This document shows, piece after piece, positions 56,255 to 64,000 of a stretch of DNA of 64,000 nt. The translations under genes and the position numbers were made by a program. Positions within the stretch are counted from its first letter, which is position 1. Every line of letters begins with the position of its first letter. This DNA is from Azolla caroliniana. Taxonomy: Eukaryota; Polypodiophyta. The notes beneath the pieces are model-generated. The model was not told the DNA's origin. It saw only the letters and a list, made by a program, of their open reading frames with translations, and made no database searches. The DNA lies in the NCBI GenBank assembly GCA_043228905.1, contig JBHGNT010000014.1, positions 15,562,001-15,626,000 of the forward strand. The letters run 5' to 3'.

Positions 56255-57190
56255 ACGTGACACCACTAGAAAAAGAGCTTTGGTCCTTCAGTTTAGGGAC
56301 TCAGATTTTCTTAAAAGAGACCAATTCTTCGAGGATTGGGCGGGGACCCCATCTACCTCAATGAAGACCTGATCAAGATGCAAATTGAGCATCGTAAAAC
56401 TTGTATGTCGCGAGTCATACAAGTTCGTAAAGAGGGGAATCATGCTTTTTACCGAGACGGACGTGGGATAATAAATTATCACACCACCAATTGATGGTGT
56501 GTGGCCCATGTGACAGACAATAAACTTAGGATGACTTTATGGAAATGTAATGGTGCACTTTGGACACACCTTGGCCGTCTAGAGGAGATTTTGAAGGTAT
56601 CTGACATACTTTTTTTAATAGAAACACATCAGAGTCCAAATCGAAGACTATCACGAGTTGATGGTTTTCGTTGGGAATCTGTCTTTAGACAAACCTCACG
56701 TCGACACACTACTAGAGGATTTGGAGGGGTTGCTATACTATTTCAGAGAGAGATACATAATAGGATAGAAATACTAAAGATAGACCCAGAAGCCTGTTTT
56801 ATGTGGGTGAAAGTCCTCACTAGCAAGGATCATGCGATATTTATTGTTGTTTGTTACTTCCCCCCGAAAGGATCCCGGTATAATATGGTTGTAGAGGCGA
56901 GTATAGTTGATGAAGGAACACCACATGGGCCTTCTCCATACGAATCTTTATCGGGTGACATAATCCGATATTCTTGTCAAGGGGAAGTCTTCCTTGTAGG
57001 AGATTTCAATGCCAGAACCCAATCCTGACAATGCACAATATTTCAGATGGATAGAAACCTGGAAATGGTGAATGTCGACCCTTTAGCCTTAGACATAACA
57101 CGTACATCAAAGGATCAAGGTGTGGACGCCATAAGCTTTGGCCATCATCTGCTTGAATTTGGAAGCTGGGTGAAAGCATGCGAGTGGAAA
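56255..57190 (+). mobile_element. LINE-D segment 3: ORF1 end and ORF2 endonuclease, 3' truncated
   Basis: ORF1 finishes with KRALVLQFRDSDFLKRDQF and CMSRVIQVRKEGNHAFYRDG (one frameshift). ORF2 starts at 56501 (MAHVTDNKLRMTLWKCNG) and reads the APE endonuclease: ILFLIETHQSPNRR, GVAILFQREIHNRIEIL, VFLVGDFNARTQS, with a stop at 57026. Similarity to LINE-B ends near 57180. There is no RT, so the element lost its 3' half where the palindrome-rich locus begins. Confidence 0.85.
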
Positions 57191-57191
57191 C

Positions 57192-57220
57192 AATTAGCTA
57201 TGTCCTTGACATAGCTAATT
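57192..57220. repeat. Perfect 13-bp inverted repeat (hairpin)
   Basis: AATTAGCTATGTC, a 3-nt CTT loop, then GACATAGCTAATT. It lies exactly where LINE-D similarity stops and contains the AGCTAATTAGCT-type word found throughout the next 6 kb, so it may mark the left edge of that locus. Confidence 0.85.
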
Positions 57221-57507
57221 AGCTATGCAAAAAGCTACCATTGATAAATAGTCATTTTAGTAAAAAGCCATCATTAATAAATTAAGTATGCAAAAAACTA
57301 CCATTGAAAATACTAGAGTGTTTTAATTACATATGTAAATGAGTGCCATAAATGTGCAACATAAATTGATGTGTGCACCATAAATTATATATCGAATTCC
57401 TAGGTCCATTATGCATGATCCTTTGCCACATCACGTAGGCCATCTCTAGTTGAGTACTGTGGGTTAGTTGCTACCACTGTTGCTAAACCCTATCGAGTCC
57501 ACCTGCC
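57221..57507. other. AT-rich spacer, no gene seen
   Basis: Contains three loose copies of an AAAAAGCTACCATTGATAAAT-like word and an AAATAGTCAT word that recurs at 62829, 63084 and 63191. Confidence 0.5.
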
Positions 57508-58250
57508 GCCACTCTACACTGAGGGGCTGCTACTGTGCGTTCCAAGCATCATCAAAGAGCTGCTCAATCTGACGGGGTTCTCTTCTCTGTGACACTCTAC
57601 ACTCAGGGGCCACTATTGTGCATTCCAAGCATCATCAAAGAGCTGTTCAATCTGAGGGGGTTCTCTTCTCTGTGCCACTCTACACTCAGGGGCCATTACT
57701 GTGCGTTCCAAGCATCATCAAAGAGCTGTTCAATCTGAGGGGGTTCTCTTCTCTGTGCCACTCTACACTCAGGGGCCATTACTGTGCGTTCCAAGCATCA
57801 TCAAAGAGCTGTTCAATCTGAGGGGGTTCTCTTATCTGTGCCACTCTACACTCAGGGGCCGCTGCTGTGCGTTCCAAGCATCATCAAAGAGTTGTTCAAT
57901 CTGACGGGGTTCTCTTCTCTTTGCCACTCTACACTCAGGGGTTGCTACTGTGCGTTCCAAGCATAATCGAAGAGCTATTCAATCTGACGGGGTTCTCTTC
58001 TCTTTTCCACTCTCACTCAGGGGCCGCTACTGTGCGTTTCAAGCATCATTGGTAACTGTTCAATCTGACGGGGTTCTCTTCTCTTTTCCACTCTCACTCA
58101 GGGGCCGCTACTGTGCGTTTCAAGCATCATTGGTAACTGTTCAATCTGACGGGGTTCTCTTCTCTATGCCACTCTATTCTCAAGTGCCTTCTATGTGCGT
58201 TTCAAGCATCATCGGTAACTGTTCAATCTGACGGGGTTCTCTCCTCCATT
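57508..58250. repeat. 83-bp tandem repeat (about 9 copies)
   Basis: Units follow the pattern ACTCTACACTCAGGGGCC, a GTGCGTTCCAAGCATCATC block, then TCTGAGGGGGTTCTCTTCTC. The period is 83 bp for the first six units, about 81 or less for later ones. Degraded relatives continue to about 58440. Each unit can be read as a peptide in frame, but this follows from the repeat and I see no gene. The array sits upstream of the transposase-like gene. Confidence 0.95.
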
Positions 58251-58577
58251 GCCATCATTCTATACTCAGTTGCCACTACTGTCCAGTCCCGGATTGCTTC
58301 CACATTTCGATTTGACGGAGTTCACTCATCCAACGGCAACATTCTACACTCAGTTGTTGCCATTGGTCGGTCTTGGATCGCCTCCTCAACTGTTGGATCC
58401 AACAGAGTGAAATCCTCTACTGTTCGGTCTTGGATTGCAATAACTTTTCTGTCTATTGATTATCTTGTGTATTGTTGTGTCTAATCTTGTGTATTGTGTG
58501 GAATATTTTTGTGTATTGTTGTTGCCCATAGCCATCTTTAATACTTGTTTTTTTTTCTGGAAATTTAGGGTTTTAAC

Positions 58578-61500
58578 ATGTCTAGCCAAATGGAAGGGGA
58601 AGAAGGGTGTTTAGAATTACCCCTCAATGATCATAAGGATAGGGATGATGTTATCAGGACACAACAAGCCATACGAAACTATTGGGCAGATAAAAAAAGG
58701 AAACATCGTCAATTGTTGAAGGATACGAAAGCCACACTCAGTAAAGGTAAGGATAGTTTAGATGAGAATGTAAGTAATGCGACTACCATCATAGAGAGAA
58801 AGGTTGTAGACTATTTCAATGTTCAAACCAAGCACATCAGCAATGAAGAAAAGAAGGTAGTACTTTATGGAATATGTAATGATCCATCGATAAAGGACTT
58901 AGTTGATTGTGATGGTCTTAATGCAAACATATCATCTATTTTAGTAAATAATCTTCGTAATAGTTTCGTATCCATGAGCAGGTCAGAAGATGATCTTGTC
59001 TTAAAAAGGTCTAGTCTAATGATGTTACTTAATAGTGATGTTGACGATATAAACATTAGTGAGCTATCTAAGGTAATTGGTGTTAGTAGAAAAACAGTGT
59101 ACAATACAATGAACCGTATAATTTCCTCGGGTGAAGGAACTAGTCTACTAAAGCTAACTACAAGATGTAAGCCAATGACACCCATAACATTTGAAATCAA
59201 GGATGTAATCACAATGTTTTGGACTAATGAGAGTAGGGTTTCACCCAATAAAAAGGATTTATGCAGGAAACGTGTTGGAAGAAATCAATACGAGGAGCAT
59301 CCCATTCATCTTCTTGATGTACCTCAGGTATTTACATTTATCTCAACATTTGTTTTGACTCTACTCGGAAAGTTAATTAGCTCAGTTAGCAGAAAAGCTA
59401 ATTAGCTTATCAGTTACATTTACCTCAGTTAGCTACTAGGATCGCTACTACATAGGTAACTAGCTACTCTCAATAGTTACAACCAGGATAGCTAATTAGC
59501 TATTCTCAATAGCTAATTTAGGTACTACCAGATAATTAGCTGTACTGCTAGCTAGTTAGCTATCATGGTAGCTAGTTAGCTATTTCGTTATTACCAGCTA
59601 ATTAGCTACTAGGAAAGCTAATTAGCTACCATGATAGCTAATTAGCTACTATGATAGCTACTACATAGGTAACTGGCTACTCTCAATGGCTACTACCATG
59701 ATAGCTAATTAGTTAGGATAGCTAATTAGCCACCATTATAGCTAATTAGCTACTAGACTAGCTAATTAGCTACCACGATAGCTAATTAGCTACTAGACCA
59801 GCTAATTAGCTACCATGATAGCTAATTAGTTACTAGGAAAGCTAATTAGCCACCATGATAGCTAATTAGCTAGTAGACAAGCTAATTAGCTACCATGATA
59901 GCTAATTAGCTACTAGGACAACTAATTAGCTACTAGGACAGCTAATTAGCTACTAGACTAGCTAATTAGCTACCACGATAGCTAATTAGCTACTAGACCA
60001 GCTAATTAGCTACCATGATAGCTAATTAGTTACTAGGAAAGCTAATTAGCCACCATGATAGCTAATTAGCTAGTAGACAAGCTAATTAGCCACCATGATA
60101 GCTAATTAGCTACTAGGACAACTAATTAGCTACTAGGATAGCTAATTAGCTACTAGAATAGCTAATTAGCTACTAGAATAGCTAATTAGCTACTAGAATA
60201 GCTAATTAGCTACCATGATAGCTAATTAGCTACTACGACAGCTAATTAGCTACCATGATAGCTAATTAGCTACTAGAATAGCTAATTAGCTACTAGAATA
60301 GCTAATTAGCTACCATGATAGCTAATTAGCTACTACGACAGCTAATTAGCTACCATGATAGCTAATTAGCTACTAGAATAGCTAATTAGCTACCATGATA
60401 GCTAATTAGCTACTAGAATAGCTAATTAGCTACCATGATAGCTAATTAGCTACTACGACAGCTAATTAGCTACCATGATAGCTAATTAGCTACTAGGACA
60501 ACCAATTAGCTACTAGGACAGCTAATTAGCTACCATGATAGCTAATTAGCTACTACGACAGCTAATTAGCTACCATGATAGCTAATTAGCTACTAGAATA
60601 GCTAATTAGCTACCATGATAGCTAATTAGCTACTACGACAGCTAATTAACTACCATGATAGCTAATTAGCTACTAGGACAACTAATTAGCTACCATGATA
60701 GCTAATTAGCTACTAGAATAGCTAACTAGTTACTAGAATAGCTAACTAGCTACTAGAATAGCTAATTAGCTACTAGGATAGTTAGCTAGTTACGAGAATA
60801 ACTAATTCCCCTTTATTACGCAGGTCGATTTATTTATTAGGTTCAAACGAATGCATCCAACTATCAAAGTTCAACTACGAACATTCGAGTCTCTTAAGCC
60901 ACACTTTGTGAGACGCTTAAAGGATCGATACACATGTTGTTGCATTTACCATGTACAGATGGGTTTTCTGAAGGACTCTGTTAATCTACTACGTCACCAT
61001 AGCGCATCCCTAACTAATACAGTTTGCACATGTGGGTGCCAAATCTGTCGATCAAGCCCGCAAGAGGAGTGTAAATCATCTGAGCACGTTATCTCTTCCA
61101 TGAGTTATTTATTAGATTCAATATTGTGTCCGAGAGAATCTGACGCTATCTTCCATATTCATAAATGTGTCATGGGTTTATGTCAAGATTGTGGCCCTAC
61201 TAGATTTAGGTGGTGTCCAAATGAATTGAGTAGTGAAATATTGATCTCTGTGAAGTTATTTGAGTCAGTGAACACCAATTTCGAAGGAAAGGTATGTAAA
61301 AGAAAGGATCTAGTTCGGAAGATGCTTAAACCAAGGGATTTGGTGTCTCTGTTTGTAGTATCTCTAGGAAAGTTCATTAAACACAACTTCATTTATTCAT
61401 GGCAGGCCCATCAGTTTAAGACTTGCATATCTGATTTCCCAAATGATGTAGTAGTCTCAGTAGTAGATTTCGCAGAGAATTATACTTTCAAGCAGCAGAA

Positions 61501-62665
61501 TGAAATTCAATCTATGCATTGGTGTTCAGTTCAGGTAACCATTTTTGTGCACATAACATATTTTCGAGTTTCAGGTGATGTTAAAAAAGTAATTCATTTC
61601 TTTATTTCCGATGATAAGAAGCATGATACCTTGTTCGTCCAACACTGTTTTAAGTTACATTGGCAGTGGTTATTAGCTCAACGTTTGGAGCTTACTCAAC
61701 ATTGGGTCTGGTCTGACGGAGCTGCGTCACAATTCAAGGCTCGACGTCCATTTTATTTTGTGGGGAGGTATCCTGCTATAACAGGTTTGGAGATGAGATG
61801 GAATTTTTTTGGGTCTGGCCATGGTAAAGGTGAACATGATGGTGCAGGGGCTGTTATAAAGCGGGCACTTACCCATGAACAACTAAAGACAGATGGTGTG
61901 CACATGAATTGTGCATCACATGTAGTTGAATTTTTAAGAACAAATATGTCGACGAGTGCCACAGGTGTTTATTCCTCGCAAGTTCGAGATATCAAACGTG
62001 AATTTTGGGAAGTGAAGATAGATGAAGTAAATAGGGAGAAGACCTGGGAGTGCCAAGGAATTCCCGAATTGCGATCTCTGCATGCTGTTCGCGGTTATTC
62101 CAGGTTGGATGGTCATTGTATTGCGGTTAGAGAATTGACTTGTTTTTGCTTCCATTGTGTGCAGGGAAATTGGAGATATTGTCTAAACAAAGCATACATT
62201 CAGAATTGGGAGTATCACACTCTGAATGATAAGGAAGCAGTTGATGGAGAAACAGGGCAGAATGCTGACTTCACATATGAGGGACTTGGAGATACTTTGA
62301 GTGATGTCCTGAACGTTGGGGATAACTTCGCTGTAAATGCTGAAGAAGGCAATTCAGAGGGTGCTGATTTCTATATATTAAAGTGCACGGTTAGTAAACA
62401 GTGTGCAAGGCAGAATATTGTAGATGCATGGGGAAATTTTGTATCTGCCGGGACATTCTACATCGAAGGCATTTTTTATGCAAAACTAGATGACTACGAA
62501 TATGTGTACAGGCTGTTAGAAGACAAACCAGCAGCGTATATGTACTCTCATTTGGTCAGATGCATCAACGTCCCAATGTCAGAATACAATAGCTGCCCCG
62601 GTTTATACACTGTTGGTGCTAATGTGTATGAATGTATTTACAATAGTATGCCATGGAATTTGTAG
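58578..62665 (+). CDS. DDE transposase-like protein, two exons (about 863 aa)
   Basis: Exon 1 is 58578-59327 (ATG MSSQMEGEEGCLELP), exon 2 is 60824-62665; donor CAG|GTATTT and acceptor CGCAG|GTC keep phase 0 (LLDVPQ-VDLFIRF). Residues about 155-185 form a helix-turn-helix-like stretch (ISELSKVIGVSRKTVYNTMN). Exon 2 has Cys/His clusters (CTCGCQICRSSPQEEC, CVMGLCQDCG) that may bind zinc, then three aspartates in transposase-like settings: VVDFAENYTFKQQNEIQSMHW, VWSDGAASQFKARR and SGHGKGEHDGAGAVIKR. The last two boxes recall uncharacterised DDE-type proteins common in animal genomes. The C-terminal part after residue 700 is not recognised. Two AATAAA signals follow the stop. The ORF is undamaged, so the gene is young or under selection. 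The catalytic assignment is inference. Confidence 0.75.
59375..60808. repeat. 20-bp tandem array built on AGCTAATTAGCT, inside the transposase intron
   Basis: About 70 units of GCTAATTAGCTAC plus seven variable bases (CATGATA, TAGAATA, TACGACA, TAGGACA) fill nearly the whole intron. Units are phased at 20 bp and can be grouped in higher-order blocks, for example 59730-59920 repeating at 59950-60120. The core is a perfect palindrome with a TAATTA centre. The first 180 bp is less regular. Confidence 0.97.
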
Positions 62666-63140
62666 CTACAAGTAGCACTTACCATGTTCTCTTGTAAAAC
62701 AAACATGTATTTCGCGAAAACAGATCAATAAATTCGTTTGGAATCAATTTCTTGTATACAGTCTGCTTTCTGTGCTTCTTTCTCAATAAAATCATGTCTT
62801 TTTTGTTAAGTTTTAAGTTATAAGTTATAGCGAAATAGTCATCAGTAGCTAATTAGCTGTACAAATGCAGCTAATTAGCTGTACAAATGTATTTACAATA
62901 GTATGCCATGGAATTTGTAGCTACAAGTAGCACTTACCATGTTCTCTTGTAAAACAAACATGTATTTCGCGAAAACAGATCAATAAATTCGTTTGGAATC
63001 AATTTCTTGTATACAGTCTGCTTTCTGTGCTTCTTTCTCAATAAAATCATGTCTTTTTTGTTAAGTTTTAAGTTATAAGTTATAGCGAAATAGTCATCAG
63101 TAGCTAATTAGCTGTACAAATGCAGCTAATTAGCTGACCA
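62631..63140. repeat. 255-bp tandem duplication covering the transposase 3' end
   Basis: 62631-62885 and 62886-63140 are almost identical. The unit contains the last codons (ending PWNL), the stop, two polyadenylation signals and AGCTAATTAGCTGTACAAATG units. The second copy is non-coding. Confidence 0.95.
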
Positions 63141-63195
63141 AATGCAGCTAATTAGCTGTACAAATGTAGCTAATTAGCTGTCAATAGCTAAATAG
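62845..63195. repeat. Right-flank cluster of AGCTAATTAGCT palindromes
   Basis: Six copies of GCTAATTAGCTGTACAAATG-like units in two groups (62845-62890 and 63105-63185), with the same core palindrome as the intron array but a different 8-bp spacer, followed by AATAGCTAAATAGTCATC. Confidence 0.9.
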
Positions 63196-63311
63196 TCATC
63201 AATAGAATGAAATCAACAATCTGCAACATATTCCTCAAATTACATAGTAGATAAGTACAGTGGGAACAAGTAATTAAATTCTTCATTGAATAATGTCATC
63301 TCTTTACATAT

Positions 63312-64000
63312 TTATAAATTACCATTGGAAATGTCTACAAATCTCCTATAAACAGCTAAGCTCTTGCTAGTCAGTGGAACGAGTCTACATATATTATCCG
63401 CATATTGAGCTCGGTATGGAGTCCACAACCATGCACCTAGTTGGCAGCTCACTGTTTGCACCAGGTACTGTTCAGGCATTTCCTCGGGTAGAATGAGACA
63501 GCATCTCCGAATATTGAAGTAGTGTCGGAAATGTCCTGTATCCAAAATCAATGTATTGTCAGCATTATATTCAGGCCAAGTAGCCCAAAAATCAGAAAGC
63601 CTCTTGAATCTTGCAGCTTCCATCTGCTCACAATTTTCTCGTGCCCATTGACCTTTAAAACGACTTCGCCATTTTGGGAAGAATCTTGCCAAACACTTCC
63701 ACACATCTGATTTTGGTTTCTCACTCCAAATAAACAAATCGAAGTACTCCGCAGCCCACTCTAGAAACTGATTTGCGTCCCTCCTTGGCTGCATATATCT
63801 CACACTCATCAAGACTTTATCCAGCTCCAAGATCAAGGCTCTTCGCTCGACTTCTAGTGGTTTAGGTTTCCATTCCTGAAACTGAGCCGCTGTTACACCA
63901 TTTTCTGGTAGGATACGATCAATCTCAATCAGCTCAGGTTCGGCTGACACAACTGGTGTCCTTTTCCTCTTTAAACCCCTAGTCGACTGTGTTGGGCCTA
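63312..64000 (-). CDS. FCP1/HAD phosphatase-like protein, N-terminus off window
   Basis: The minus-strand frame is open from the right edge to a stop at 63312 with no break (at least 228 codons). The order of motifs follows FCP1-homology (NLI-interacting factor) domains: RRALILELDKVLMS (motif I), FLEWAAEYFDLFIWSEKPKS (motif II region), FKRLSDFWATWPEYNADNTL and LILDTGHFRHYFN (motif III/IV region), then a C-terminal strand ending DISNGNL. Motif I would normally be DxD; the nucleophile position is Glu here and motif IV has a single Asp, so phosphatase activity is doubtful. A basic GLKRKRTP stretch upstream could be a nuclear signal. It converges on the transposase-like gene, 0.65 kb away. Confidence 0.7.
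   Translation of the reverse strand, partial: GPTQSTRGLKRKRTPVVSAEPELIEIDRILPENGVTAAQFQEWKPKPLEVERRALILELDKVLMSVRYMQPRRDANQFLEWAAEYFDLFIWSEKPKSDVWKCLARFFPKWRSRFKGQWARENCEQMEAARFKRLSDFWATWPEYNADNTLILDTGHFRHYFNIRRCCLILPEEMPEQYLVQTVSCQLGAWLWTPYRAQYADNICRLVPLTSKSLAVYRRFVDISNGNL

Noticed and set aside
57535-58231. Series of 60-90-aa frames with FSSLCHSTLRG-like repeats
   Set aside because: They start every 83 bp because of the tandem repeat; no single long frame or signal supports a gene.
59375-60808. Possible CRISPR-like array
   Set aside because: Repeats are 12-13 bp palindromes with 7-8-bp recurring spacers in a eukaryotic intron; CRISPR spacers would be longer and unique.
61536-61576. Possible 40-nt intron (CAGGTAACC...TTTCAG) inside transposase exon 2
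   Set aside because: The reading frame is open through it and the encoded QVTIFVHITYF fits the protein context; the size is too small for a plant intron.

Overview
This window is nuclear DNA from a land plant with a large, retrotransposon-packed genome. A homosporous fern such as Ceratopteris is the best guess. The evidence is a plant-type plastid SAICAR synthetase gene (PUR7), PLS-type pentatricopeptide (PPR) fragments, plant Copia elements primed by initiator-Met tRNA, and large spliced introns. The species assignment is inference; nothing in the sequence proves it.

Layout. 1-2513: 3' end of a plus-strand Copia (element A). 2684-16563, minus strand: nine exons of PUR7, whose fifth intron (3447-14614, 11.2 kb) carries a minus-strand LINE (LINE-A) split by Copia B (4500-13846), itself split by plus-strand Copia C (6918-11339). 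The last PUR7 exon or exons lie off the left edge. 16564-18020: AT-rich flank. 18021-18900: two head-to-head PPR pseudogene pieces. 19124-22412 and 23336-26170: plus-strand LINE-B and LINE-C. 27291-31725: decayed Gypsy D. Two inverted ~0.9-kb repeats (22413-23335 and 31726-32420) flank the LINE-C/Gypsy D block. 33100-57190: LINE-D, exploded over 24 kb by Copia E (33562-51153) and Gypsy I (51514-56254). Copia E in turn holds Gypsy F (34333-39579, containing a Copia G remnant) and the young, nearly intact Gypsy H (41544-49030). 57192-63200: a different kind of locus, with an 83-bp minisatellite, a spliced gene for a DDE-transposase-like protein whose intron is a ~1.4-kb array of 20-bp units built on the palindrome AGCTAATTAGCT, and more copies of that palindrome at both flanks. 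63312-64000, minus strand: an FCP1/HAD-phosphatase-like ORF running off the right edge.

How the parts relate. Only PUR7 is clearly a housekeeping gene; it would still be usable if the intron is spliced. The insertion order is readable because removing each element plus one copy of its target-site duplication restores the reading frame beneath. Copia elements make 5-bp duplications (TGGTG, GGCCT, AACTT). The TGTCG...CGACA Gypsy family makes 4-bp duplications with a central CG. That family also shares a polypurine tract, a probable primer-binding site, a gag stop set in a GATTTTTAG slip sequence, and a fungal-looking FLDD reverse transcriptase. The transposase-like gene with its palindrome array is the best candidate for an undescribed system.
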